Assembly: GCA_004553575.1 (NCBI GenBank)
Contig: SFLA01000020.1
Span: 1-23,536 of the forward strand
Source of the DNA: Clostridiales bacterium
GTDB taxonomy: Bacteria; Bacillota; Clostridia; Oscillospirales; CAG-382
Direction: 5' to 3'
DNA: 23,536 bases
The notes under the pieces are model-generated. The model searched no databases, was not told the origin of the DNA, and was given only the letters and a program-made list of their open reading frames with translations. Both the position numbers and the translations under genes were made by a program. Shown here one piece after another: positions 8,132-15,548 of this stretch. The first letter of the stretch is position 1. Every line of letters begins with the position of its first letter.

Positions 8132-9616
8132 CTATTTGTGATAAAGCCTTTTGGTCTGATATACGGGCTCGCAGGTCAGGTTGACTCCGAGCTTGCGCAG
8201 AAGATTTTCGTCCACCTGCGAAAGGATTACCGACGAATGCATCTCGGTACAGCTAAGCCCGGAAAGCATGTCCAGCGCACGGCGCGCATTCGGGTCGGTA
8301 ACCGCGCATATAGACAATGCGATAAGTACCTCGTCGGTGTGCAATCTGGGATTCCGGTTGCCGAGATTCTTTGTCTTAAGCCGCTGTATGGGTTCGATTA
8401 TCTCGCACGATATAAGCGTACAGTCGTCATCTATTCCCGCAAGATATTTCAGCGCGTTCAGCAGCATTGCGCTGGACGCCCCGAGCAGATCCGAGGTCTT
8501 GCCGGTGATTATCTTTCCGTCCCGGAGCTCTATCGCCGCGGCGGGCATTCCGGTGCTCTCGGCACGGGCGCGTGCTGCGGGGACAACCTTACGGTCGTTA
8601 ACGCGGAGATCTGCCTGATTCATAAGCAGCTCGTTTCTGTAAACCGGCTCGGAATCGCAAAGACCCTTGCGCTGCAGACACATAGCGTTGAAATACCGGC
8701 GTATTATCTCCTGATTTGCCGCTTCGCAAACGGCGTCGTCATCATAAATGCAGTAGCCCGCCATATTCACTCCCATATCCGTGGGAGATTTATACGGGCA
8801 GTATCCGTAGATCTTGTTGAATATCGCCGACAGCACGGGGAAAATTTCGACGTCGCGGTTATAGTTCACCCTCGTCTCGCCGTATGCCTCGAGATGGAAG
8901 GGATCGATCATATTCACATCGTCGAGGTCGGTGGTGGCGGCTTCATACGCAACATTTACGGGGTGACGTAGCGGCAGGTTCCAGATCGGAAAGGTCTCGA
9001 ACTTGGCATAACCCGCCTTTATGCCGCGCATATGCTCGTGATACAGCTGCGACAGACAGGCTGCCATTTTTCCGCTTCCGGGGCCAGGCGCAGTGACGAC
9101 TACCAGGGATCTCTCGGTATCGACATAATCATTGCGCCCGTATCCCTCTTCGCTGACGATAAGACGGGCGTCGGACGGATAGCCTTCGATACGGTAGTGA
9201 CGGTATGTTTTTATCCCGAGTCTCTCCAGCCGTTTCTCGAACGCAACCACCGACGGCTGCATTGAGTACTGGGTTATTACCACGCTGCCGACATACAGTC
9301 CGCAGGTCCGGAACGCATCTATCAGACGGAGTACCTCAACGTCGTAGGTTATGCCGAGGTCGCCCCTAACCTTGTTTTTTTCTATATCCTCGGCGCAGAT
9401 AACCACAATTATCTCCGCCTCGTCTTTCAGACTGAGCAGCATACGGAGCTTACTGTCCGGCAGAAATCCGGGAAGCACACGGGAAGCATGGAAATCGTCA
9501 AACAGTTTGCCCCCGAATTCCAGATACAGTTTTCCGCCGAACTGGTCTATTCTGTCGCGTATTTTCTGCGACTGCAGCGCAATGTATTTGTCGTTATCGA
9601 ATCCCTTCCTGAACAT
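8132..9616 (-). CDS. DUF1846 family protein
   Basis: 494-aa cytosolic protein, full length for the DUF1846 (UPF0371) family of Firmicutes and related bacteria. Its biochemical role is not established to my knowledge. It opens with the family-typical start MFRKGFDNDKYIALQSQKI. It contains a glycine-rich, P-loop-like segment VTAPGPGSGKMAACLSQLYH near residue 185, suggesting nucleotide or phosphate binding (inference). It also has a conserved-looking KAGYAKFETFPIWNLPLRHP block and a TEMHSSVIL segment near the C-terminus. No signal peptide or membrane segment is present. It sits 36 bp after purA and 12 bp before glnN, so a link to purine/glutamine metabolism is a reasonable guess from context only. 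Confidence 0.92.
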   Translation of the reverse strand: MFRKGFDNDKYIALQSQKIRDRIDQFGGKLYLEFGGKLFDDFHASRVLPGFLPDSKLRMLLSLKDEAEIIVVICAEDIEKNKVRGDLGITYDVEVLRLIDAFRTCGLYVGSVVITQYSMQPSVVAFEKRLERLGIKTYRHYRIEGYPSDARLIVSEEGYGRNDYVDTERSLVVVTAPGPGSGKMAACLSQLYHEHMRGIKAGYAKFETFPIWNLPLRHPVNVAYEAATTDLDDVNMIDPFHLEAYGETRVNYNRDVEIFPVLSAIFNKIYGYCPYKSPTDMGVNMAGYCIYDDDAVCEAANQEIIRRYFNAMCLQRKGLCDSEPVYRNELLMNQADLRVNDRKVVPAARARAESTGMPAAAIELRDGKIITGKTSDLLGASSAMLLNALKYLAGIDDDCTLISCEIIEPIQRLKTKNLGNRNPRLHTDEVLIALSICAVTDPNARRALDMLSGLSCTEMHSSVILSQVDENLLRKLGVNLTCEPVYQTKRLYHK

Positions 9617-9652
9617 CCCAGCACACTCCGTTTGTTTTTTTACCGCTTATCT

Positions 9653-10924
9653 TCAGCGGACCAAATACTCGTCGCGTCCCGCACCCACCGAAACGTAAGT
9701 AATCCGGCAGCCGGCGAGCTTCTCGAGCGCAATAATATACGCCTGAGCGGCGGCGGGAAGCTCGGCAAAGCTTCGGCAGCCGCTTATATCGCAGCCCCAG
9801 CCGTCGAAATATTCGATTACGGGAAGAGCCGATTCAAGCTCCTTGCCGACAGGAAAATCATAGGTTACACGGTCGCCCACGCGGTAGGCGGTGCAAACCG
9901 GGATTTTATCAAAGCATGAAAGCACGTCGAGCTTTGTCAGCGCCAGCTCGTCGGCGCCCTGCATCCTTACGCCGTATCTCGACGCCACCGCATCGAAGCC
10001 GCCTACTCTGCGGGGTCTTCCGGTAGCGGCGCCGTATTCACCGCCCGCCTCGCGCAGACGGTCGGCTTCCTCACCGAACATCTCGCAGGTGAACGGTCCC
10101 TCTCCGACGCAGGAGGAATATGCCTTCATAATACCGATAACCTTATCCAGCTTAAGGCCGGGAACGCCCGCTCCGACGGGAGCGTACGCAGCAACGGTGT
10201 TGGAGGATGAGGTATAGGGATATATTCCGAAATCGATGTCGCGGAGCGCTCCAAGCTGTGCCTCGAACATTATGCGCTTTCCCTCGGCAGCCGCGTCTCC
10301 GATATACTTTCCGGTATCGCAGATATACGGTATAAGCCGCTCACCGTATTCGCGGAAATATTCGATAATCTGATCCGCAGTTACGGGGGGCGCACCGTAG
10401 CCGCGCTCGACGGTAAGATTCTTCCATTCGGCTATTTCCGCCGCATGCTGACTTAACGAACCGATGTCGAAAAGATCGCCCATACGGAACGCCTTTTTGT
10501 AATACTTATCGGCATAAACCGGAGCGATTCCGCGGCGGGTGGAGCCGAATTTGCGGTCAGCAAGACGGTCCTCCTCGAGGACGTCCATAAGAACATGATA
10601 CGGCATACAGATTACCGCACGGTCGCTTATTTTCAGATTGGCGGGAGATACCTCGATACCTGCGGCGCGCAGACGGTCGATCTCGCCGCACAGGTGACGC
10701 AGGTCAATGACCATACCGTTGCCCATTATATTTACGGTGGTGCTGCGCAGTATTCCCGACGGAAGAAGATTCAGAATGAACCTGCCTTTATCGTTGACGA
10801 CGGAGTGACCGGCGTTGTTTCCGCCCTGATATCTCACCACTATGTCGTAATCCTCGGACAGAAGATCCACCATCCGTCCCTTTCCTTCGTCTCCCCAGTT
10901 AATTCCCGCGATTGCAGTCAGCAT
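9653..10924 (-). CDS. purA: Adenylosuccinate synthase
   Basis: GTP-dependent joining of IMP and aspartate to adenylosuccinate, the first committed step to AMP. It is 423 aa, normal length. The N-terminal GTP-binding/catalytic loop is GDEGKG (Asp12 catalytic, preceded by INW rather than the commoner AQW). His40 in GGNNAGHS is the second catalytic residue. TGRPRRVGGFDA and the KLDVLSCFDKIPVCTAY block are the usual C-terminal signatures. GAGGT lies 8 bases before the ATG. It is second in the four-gene operon, 15 bp after the HAD gene. ZTP, sensed by the riboswitch upstream of pflB, is a derivative of an intermediate earlier in this same pathway. Confidence 0.97.
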   Translation of the reverse strand: MLTAIAGINWGDEGKGRMVDLLSEDYDIVVRYQGGNNAGHSVVNDKGRFILNLLPSGILRSTTVNIMGNGMVIDLRHLCGEIDRLRAAGIEVSPANLKISDRAVICMPYHVLMDVLEEDRLADRKFGSTRRGIAPVYADKYYKKAFRMGDLFDIGSLSQHAAEIAEWKNLTVERGYGAPPVTADQIIEYFREYGERLIPYICDTGKYIGDAAAEGKRIMFEAQLGALRDIDFGIYPYTSSSNTVAAYAPVGAGVPGLKLDKVIGIMKAYSSCVGEGPFTCEMFGEEADRLREAGGEYGAATGRPRRVGGFDAVASRYGVRMQGADELALTKLDVLSCFDKIPVCTAYRVGDRVTYDFPVGKELESALPVIEYFDGWGCDISGCRSFAELPAAAQAYIIALEKLAGCRITYVSVGAGRDEYLVR

Positions 10925-10939
10925 TTTGCATACCTCGTA

Positions 10940-11593
10940 TTAATTGTTGTTATCAGTGAAAAATCCGAGTATATCGGATATATCGCTCAAACATATGTCC
11001 GCCACCGGCTCCAGCTCGCGCAGACTCTGGTGCCCGCGGGCTATTATGGCGCAGTCCGTACCGATCGCCCCGGCAACTTCATAGTCATGAAGCGTATCGC
11101 CTACGAAGAGGCAATCCGACGGCGATTCGCCGATACCGGCGAAAAACCGCTTCCCGCGCTCGGTCTTGCTCTCGGCAAAATCCGTACAAGCCCCGCACAC
11201 GCCGGAAAAATATGCGGCTATGCCGTATTTATCCAGATATCCGGTTATCGTCTCCTGCCGTTCGGCAGATACGATATACTGCCTTACCCCAAGCGACCTG
11301 AGACGGCTGAGCACCGGAACCGTGTTTGCAAACAGCCCGCCGGATTCCATAAAGCGCTTATAGTTGCTCTTGAACTCGTACGCGATGACCGAAAAGTCTG
11401 TCGAACCGAGATCAAAAAAATGCTCGTAAAACCGCACGATCGGAGTATCGATATACGAATGGTACCGGCTCAGGGTTATCGGCTGCATGCCGCGGTCGGT
11501 CAGTATTTGATTAACGGCATACAGAGACGGAATAACATCGTCCACCAGGGTACCGTTCCAATCCCAGAGAACGCATTTATAACTTTTTTTCAT
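10940..11593 (-). CDS. HAD-superfamily phosphatase, phosphoglycolate phosphatase-like
   Basis: 217-aa soluble HAD hydrolase with an alpha-helical cap, probably acting on a small phosphorylated metabolite. Motif I is LWDWNGTLVDD: Asp11 is the nucleophile, but position +2, normally the Asp acid/base, is Asn13. Motif II is IVSAE, the motif III lysine is in ESKTERGKRF, and motif IV is FVGDTLHDYEVA. I start it at ATG 11591-11593 (MKKSYKCV); an upstream in-frame GTG at 11624-11626 would overlap the -10 region and is unlikely. It is first of the HAD-purA-DUF1846-glnN operon with its own consensus promoter. Substrate is unknown; a nucleotide monophosphate would suit the context but is a guess. Confidence 0.9.
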   Translation of the reverse strand: MKKSYKCVLWDWNGTLVDDVIPSLYAVNQILTDRGMQPITLSRYHSYIDTPIVRFYEHFFDLGSTDFSVIAYEFKSNYKRFMESGGLFANTVPVLSRLRSLGVRQYIVSAERQETITGYLDKYGIAAYFSGVCGACTDFAESKTERGKRFFAGIGESPSDCLFVGDTLHDYEVAGAIGTDCAIIARGHQSLRELEPVADICLSDISDILGFFTDNNN

Positions 11594-11616
11594 GTTACAA
11601 TTCCCCGCTGTTTTAG

Positions 11617-11645
11617 AATATATCACATTTTTATAAATAGTTCAA
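11617..11645 (-). promoter_or_regulatory. Promoter of the HAD-purA-DUF1846-glnN operon
   Basis: On the minus strand, TTGAAC (11640-11645), 17-bp spacer, TATATT (11617-11622). Its -35 box is 8 bp from that of the divergent promoter at 11654, so the two polymerases would interfere. Confidence 0.8.
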
Positions 11646-11653
11646 CATTAAGT

Positions 11654-11682
11654 TTGACTTATTTTACGGGCGGGTATATAAT
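11654..11682 (+). promoter_or_regulatory. Consensus promoter upstream of the cysK remnant and esterase
   Basis: TTGACT (11654-11659), 17-bp spacer, TATAAT (11677-11682). The esterase ATG is about 325 nt downstream of the predicted start, an unusually long leader that is filled by the cysK-like fragment. Confidence 0.82.
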
Positions 11683-11722
11683 ACTGTCTATTAAAATCGA
11701 CGGTTGACTGTAAGTTGAATAC

Positions 11723-11884
11723 ATGAAGGTATATGCAAATACCGGCGGGCTTATCGGCTCCGCTCCGTTTATCTGCGCAAATGCGGGAAACAGCGGGATA
11801 TACGCAAAGCCCGAGCGGGCAAACCCTGCCGGAAGAATTAAAGACCGCGCCGTCAAAAGCATGCCGGACGACACGCACGCGGAC
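11723..11884 (+). pseudogene. Decayed 5' fragment of a cysteine synthase (cysK-like) gene
   Basis: From ATG 11723 the frame encodes MKVYANTGGLIGSAP, then IYAKPERANPAGRIKDRA and KSMPDD. This follows the N-terminus of O-acetylserine sulfhydrylases (pattern MKVYxNxxxLIGxTP, IYAKxExxNPAGSxKDR, a DDA-like helix), including Lys40 at the PLP-lysine position of NPAGxxKDR. Relative to intact CysK about eight residues seem to be missing between LIGxxP and IYAK, and beyond residue 54 only weak resemblance remains (TSxxT and YAAITAVQ). No ribosome-binding site precedes the ATG. The fragment is in frame, without a stop, with the esterase ATG at 12014. I read it as a truncated, non-functional remnant whose promoter may now serve the esterase. 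The resemblance is by eye and needs alignment. Confidence 0.68.
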
Positions 11885-12013
11885 TGCCGCCGGAGCAAAG
11901 TGTTCCGGCTTCAGACATCGCACAAAACAAACCCGAACAGCACGGAAGCTCCGCCGTACGCCGCAATAACCGCGGTGCAGGACGGAGCAACCGAAAAAAG
12001 AGAGAGGAAAAAG

Positions 12014-13504
12014 ATGAAAGCAAGATTAACCGTTTTAACAGCGCTTATTGCCGCAGCGGCAATAATTACCGTATCATGCAAGCCGGCCGTAAACAACGAA
12101 AGCTCTGCATTCGAAGAATCCGAAGCATCCGACACGGAGGTATCGGAAGAATACACCGAATACACCGGTGAGGTAACGACCTATACCGATTCGCAGCGCG
12201 CCAAGTGCCTGTTTACAGTAACGCCTCTTTACGGCGACGACGGCGTTATACAGCGCGAAACCGATATTACCGTCTGGGGCACCGCCGACAAATCGCTCGA
12301 GGGAAGACGGGTTTATGTATCCTACGACGGAAGCACCGTCTTCGGAACGGTAACAAACGGAAGCTGGAAAGCGGTCCTGCCCGCACACGGCATGCTTCGC
12401 GAGGGAACACAACTTACCGTAACCTGCGATGCACAGAGCCTCGTATTTGAAAACGTCCGCTGCGGAGACGTATATCTCGCCTCCGGACAGTCGAATATGT
12501 GCTATTATGTCGAATACCTCAGCGGGAGCAGCCGAGACAATATAAACGCTGACTGCGATTACCCCGATCTCGGATTTCTTATAGTTCCCGATCAAACCTC
12601 GACCGTCGCGCTCGATACCTTTGAGTCCAGAGCCGGATGGGTAATACCTTCGTCGAAAACCATTGCAGGATATCACATCTCCTCCACTGCGTTCCTGTTC
12701 GCGAGAGAGCTGTACAAAGCCGTGGACATTCCTATCGGCGTCGTGGTAAGCGCATACGGCGGAAGTCCTATCGAATATTGGATAGATTCCGCTCACGTAG
12801 CGGAATACGGTCTGCACGGCTACACATATCCTGCCGACAACTGCTGGAACTCAATGATATCTCCGCTAAGGGGCTTTTCCTTCAAGGGCGTAATATGGTA
12901 TCAGGGCGAAGGCAACGCATACGATCCCGGTCATTACACAGAATACAATTCCGCGCTTGTAAGAATGTTCCGCGACATATTCGGCAACGAGGAGCTCCCG
13001 TTTATACAGGTCGGTCTTCCCTCCTTCTCCGAAACGGATTTTTCGGAGATACGGCTTGCTCAGCTCGAGATAGAGAGCATAGGCAACGCCTGGACCACCG
13101 TCAATTACGACACAGGCAATCCGGACGATCTGCACCCGACAGACAAGCTGCCGGTATGTATCCGTCTTGCCGATATGGCTAAGGAAAAAATATACGGTAT
13201 CGATTCCGCCTGCACATATCCCGCGGTCAAATCCTATTCCTTTGACGGGAGTACGGTCACGGTCGTATTCGATTCCGACGTAACCCTTCCCGATGAAGCC
13301 GTAACGTCGCTGTCCGCCTGCGATGCGGACGGAAATCCTCTTACGGTTACGGTAACCTCGTCCGCTTCCGACACTCTGGTGTTTGAGTGCAGCGGTGTTG
13401 CGTGCGAGCTAAGATGCGCAATGGATGCCCGGTGTCTTCCGAATGTGATTACCGGCACGGAGGACGGACTTCCGATACGCCCGTTCGTTATTACCGCCGA
13501 ATAA
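12014..13504 (+). CDS. Exported sialate O-acetylesterase-like SGNH hydrolase, probable lipoprotein
   Basis: 496-aa surface esterase of the sialate O-acetylesterase/SASA family (carbohydrate deacetylation, e.g. O-acetylated sialic acid or xylan). It has an N-terminal hydrophobic signal ending ITVSC (Cys22, approximate lipobox) and an acidic Ser/Thr/Glu-rich linker (about 28-60). A beta-domain (about 65-150) is followed by the catalytic core: Ser160 in GQSNM, the oxyanion/substrate segment WYQGEGNA (296-302), and Asp372/His374 in DLHP. A C-terminal beta-sandwich spans about 405-496. ATG 12014 is preceded by GAGG and immediately begins a signal sequence, so I reject the longer in-frame start at 11723. 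A terminator follows at 13525. Substrate is inferred from family only. Confidence 0.88.
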   Translation: MKARLTVLTALIAAAAIITVSCKPAVNNESSAFEESEASDTEVSEEYTEYTGEVTTYTDSQRAKCLFTVTPLYGDDGVIQRETDITVWGTADKSLEGRRVYVSYDGSTVFGTVTNGSWKAVLPAHGMLREGTQLTVTCDAQSLVFENVRCGDVYLASGQSNMCYYVEYLSGSSRDNINADCDYPDLGFLIVPDQTSTVALDTFESRAGWVIPSSKTIAGYHISSTAFLFARELYKAVDIPIGVVVSAYGGSPIEYWIDSAHVAEYGLHGYTYPADNCWNSMISPLRGFSFKGVIWYQGEGNAYDPGHYTEYNSALVRMFRDIFGNEELPFIQVGLPSFSETDFSEIRLAQLEIESIGNAWTTVNYDTGNPDDLHPTDKLPVCIRLADMAKEKIYGIDSACTYPAVKSYSFDGSTVTVVFDSDVTLPDEAVTSLSACDADGNPLTVTVTSSASDTLVFECSGVACELRCAMDARCLPNVITGTEDGLPIRPFVITAE

Positions 13505-14264
13505 TGCTCTGATTTCCGTTACCGACAGGGACTGCCGCTGTGCAGTCCCTGTTTTTATACCTAAGGGACGCAAACAAACAGAATCCTGCCGCACCCGCCG
13601 CACAGACTATCATATCAAGCATCGTATCGTACAGGCCGATATCGAGATATCCGTCGATTCCGAGCGGAACACCGTTCACGGCGACTTCGGTTATGCCTTC
13701 AAGCGACTCCGTTATACCGGGCTCACTTCCAAGCAAATAGGAAGTGAAGCCGTGAAGCACCGTGTCGTTCTGCATATCGGTTCCGATAAGCACATCCATT
13801 CCGAATTCAAAGAATTCCCAGAGCGAAGCGACTGTCATTGCAAGGCAGAAGGCGGACCACAGCTTAAGTCTGCGGGAATGCCGTCTGCCGCAGTCTGTAC
13901 AGTCCGGCAGGCAATACCCGAATGCGGCAAAGAAAACGCCGCACAGGATATGCATCAGCTTGTCCCAGTGGCGGAAGGTATAGTAAAAGCGGTAGACGTG
14001 TCCGAGCACCGGTCCGCTTATTGCATAGACGAGCAGTATGCATTTCATGGAAGCGGCAATCTTTATACGTAAAAGCCGCTCGGCTGCTGCGGGTAGCAGC
14101 AGAAGCAGCATTCCGGAAACACATATCAGAATTTTATCGTTCCGCCCGGAAACTGCGGAATATACAAGTGACAAAGCGCAGAACGCTTCAAGCAGAACAA
14201 AGCATACGGCGGGAGCGCTTATGCCCTTTTTACGCACGTTAAGTCCGGCGGTGCCGATATCCAT
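13491..14264 (-). CDS. YjdF/DUF2238-like multi-pass membrane protein
   Basis: 257-aa integral membrane protein with about six hydrophobic segments. Conserved-looking polar motifs between helices are HWDKLMHILCGVFFAAFGY, LWEFFEFGMDVLIGTDMQ and LYDTMLDMIVCAAGA. This pattern matches the DUF2238 family that includes E. coli YjdF, whose function is not established to my knowledge. AAGGAG lies 8 bases before the ATG and overlaps the stop of the upstream DUF308 gene (12-bp gap), so the two are co-transcribed. The 3' end overlaps the convergent esterase by 14 bp, and the last 20-odd codons are read through the esterase terminator hairpin. Confidence 0.8.
   Translation of the reverse strand: MDIGTAGLNVRKKGISAPAVCFVLLEAFCALSLVYSAVSGRNDKILICVSGMLLLLLPAAAERLLRIKIAASMKCILLVYAISGPVLGHVYRFYYTFRHWDKLMHILCGVFFAAFGYCLPDCTDCGRRHSRRLKLWSAFCLAMTVASLWEFFEFGMDVLIGTDMQNDTVLHGFTSYLLGSEPGITESLEGITEVAVNGVPLGIDGYLDIGLYDTMLDMIVCAAGAAGFCLFASLRYKNRDCTAAVPVGNGNQSIIRR
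13525..13556 (+). terminator. Intrinsic terminator of the esterase gene, inside the convergent CDS
   Basis: ACAGGGACTGC (13525-13535) and GCAGTCCCTGT (13542-13552) form a perfect 11-bp stem with a CGCTGT loop, followed by a TTTTT run. It lies 20 bp after the esterase stop and within the C-terminal codons of the minus-strand gene. Confidence 0.92.
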
Positions 14265-14276
14265 TTTCCGTCTCCT

Positions 14277-14870
14277 TTACAGATCGCGGTAGTCCGCTTC
14301 GTATACGCTCGCGGTATCTTTTTTCTTCGGACGTTTTTTTACGGTTATCAGTGCCGTGATTACGTGGAGAATGCCCGAAATGAGCAGCGAAACCCCGACA
14401 ATAACAAGTATTGTCTCGCTGCTTTTAATGGGATTGAACAGTAAGAATCCTCCTATACCCACCGATAAAACCGCGACGGCAAGCATTATCCACCAGCGGG
14501 ATATTCCGAACCTGCGGGCGTCGAACGCGGTCTGTATACGCATGGCGCCGTTTATTATTTCCATAAAGCCGATAAGCGCCACGATTGTGCCGAGAACCGC
14601 TTTTGGGGTGACTGCAATTACGATACCGGCTACAAGCGAAGCAATGCCGAGACCGAGATCGAACTGAAACGCCAATCCGTACTTTTCGCCGCTGAAATAT
14701 CCCACTATCTTTGCGGTACCGGTGATTATCAGAGCAGCTCCTATGATTATGCCTATAATCCCCGAAACAAACGACGGAAACAGCATCATCAGCAGTCCCG
14801 CGGCAATAAGCACAGCCGAAACGATTATATAATATCCCTTTGCATAAAAGGCCATGTCATTTTTCTTCAT
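14277..14870 (-). CDS. DUF308 (HdeD-like) membrane protein
   Basis: 197-aa protein with six hydrophobic helices in three repeating hairpins, as in DUF308/HdeD-like proteins (for example SGIIGIIIGAALIITGTAKIV, then VLGTIVALIGFMEIINGAMRI, each ending in a short amphipathic stretch). The Lys-rich tail (VKKRPKKKD) is predicted cytoplasmic. HdeD is linked to acid resistance in E. coli, but most members have no assigned function. The start at ATG 14868-14870 follows GAGG at normal spacing; an in-frame GTG nine bases upstream falls inside the ribosome-binding site. First gene of a two-gene operon with the YjdF-like protein. Confidence 0.87.
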   Translation of the reverse strand: MKKNDMAFYAKGYYIIVSAVLIAAGLLMMLFPSFVSGIIGIIIGAALIITGTAKIVGYFSGEKYGLAFQFDLGLGIASLVAGIVIAVTPKAVLGTIVALIGFMEIINGAMRIQTAFDARRFGISRWWIMLAVAVLSVGIGGFLLFNPIKSSETILVIVGVSLLISGILHVITALITVKKRPKKKDTASVYEADYRDL

Positions 14871-14894
14871 ATTCCACACCTCTCGTTCGGTGTG

Positions 14895-14923
14895 ATTTTA
14901 CCATTTCCCAAACGGTACGGCAA
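14895..14923 (-). promoter_or_regulatory. Promoter of the DUF308-DUF2238 operon with inverted repeat in the spacer
   Basis: On the minus strand, TTGCCG (14918-14923), 17-bp spacer, TAAAAT (14895-14900). An inverted repeat ACCATTT-CCC-AAACGGT (14900-14916, 6 of 7 positions paired) fills the spacer, a classic repressor position. The neighbouring TetR protein is one candidate ligand. Confidence 0.6.
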
Positions 14924-14928
14924 TATAC

Positions 14929-14966
14929 AAAAACGCCCCCGTATACATTTTTTGTACACGAAGGCG
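14929..14966 (-). terminator. Intrinsic terminator of the SDR-TetR operon
   Basis: On the minus strand a 13-bp stem (14966-14954 with 14946-14934, three G-U pairs), a 7-nt A-rich loop and a five-T run. It lies 12 bp beyond the TetR stop and separates that operon from the DUF308 promoter. Confidence 0.78.
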
Positions 14967-14978
14967 AAACTGTGAAAA

Positions 14979-15536
14979 CTATTTACTGCGGCTGTTTTCA
15001 AGCGCACGGCTTGCGCCGCCCTCGAACAGTTGTGCAATGAGATGAAGGGTATCCGCAAACGGATACTTCATACCCGAAGCCACCCACTCCAAAAGCGCTC
15101 CTTTAAGCGACCAGCGGTATAAATCCGTGATTATCCGTTTATCCGTCTCGCTTACCTCCATCGCCGACGCCTTGGCGTCGATATACGCCCTTATTAAGGT
15201 GTCGGCGGCGGTGCGGAAATACCTTTCGACAAGCTCGCGATGATTCGATTCGTATATGTTTCGGACAGCGGTCCTGTGCCGATCGGTAAACGAAAACGCC
15301 CGAAGCAGATTTTCCTCCCAATTCTCTCCGTCGCCGCACGTTGCGACTATCTTATCAGTCTCGGCATTAATAATATCCTCTATCACCGCATAAATGTCCT
15401 GATAATGATAGTAAAACGTGCCGCGAGTGATATTGCAGTCGTCGACAATATCCTTCACGGTTATTTTTTCCAGCGGTCTGGCAGACAAAAGACGGATAAG
15501 CGATGTCTTTATCGCCTCGCGGGTAAACTGTGCCAT
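14979..15536 (-). CDS. TetR-family transcriptional regulator
   Basis: 185-aa DNA-binding regulator. The N-terminal TetR helix-turn-helix (residues about 5-50) is textbook: REAIKTSLIRLLSARPLEK, then ITVKDIVDDCNITRGTFYYH and YQDIYAVIEDI. The C-terminal region (about 70-175, with LYRWSLKGALLEWVASGMKYP) resembles the TetR_C-type domain of DhaS-like regulators. AAGGAG lies 8 bases before the ATG. The start is 12 bp after the SDR stop, so it is the downstream partner of that dehydrogenase and a likely local regulator. Effector unknown. Possible targets are its own operon promoter (16400-16428) or the DUF308 promoter, where an inverted repeat sits. Confidence 0.93.
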   Translation of the reverse strand: MAQFTREAIKTSLIRLLSARPLEKITVKDIVDDCNITRGTFYYHYQDIYAVIEDIINAETDKIVATCGDGENWEENLLRAFSFTDRHRTAVRNIYESNHRELVERYFRTAADTLIRAYIDAKASAMEVSETDKRIITDLYRWSLKGALLEWVASGMKYPFADTLHLIAQLFEGGASRALENSRSK

Positions 15537-15548
15537 TCGAATTGCTCC

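Noticed and set aside
7883..8971. 362-codon plus-strand open frame spanning the glnN/DUF1846 junction
   Set aside because: Antisense to two clear genes, with no ribosome-binding site or family signature.
11723..13504. Single 593-residue fusion of the cysK fragment with the esterase
   Set aside because: An internal ATG at 12014 has a good ribosome-binding site and begins a signal peptide, which must be N-terminal; the upstream ATG has no ribosome-binding site.
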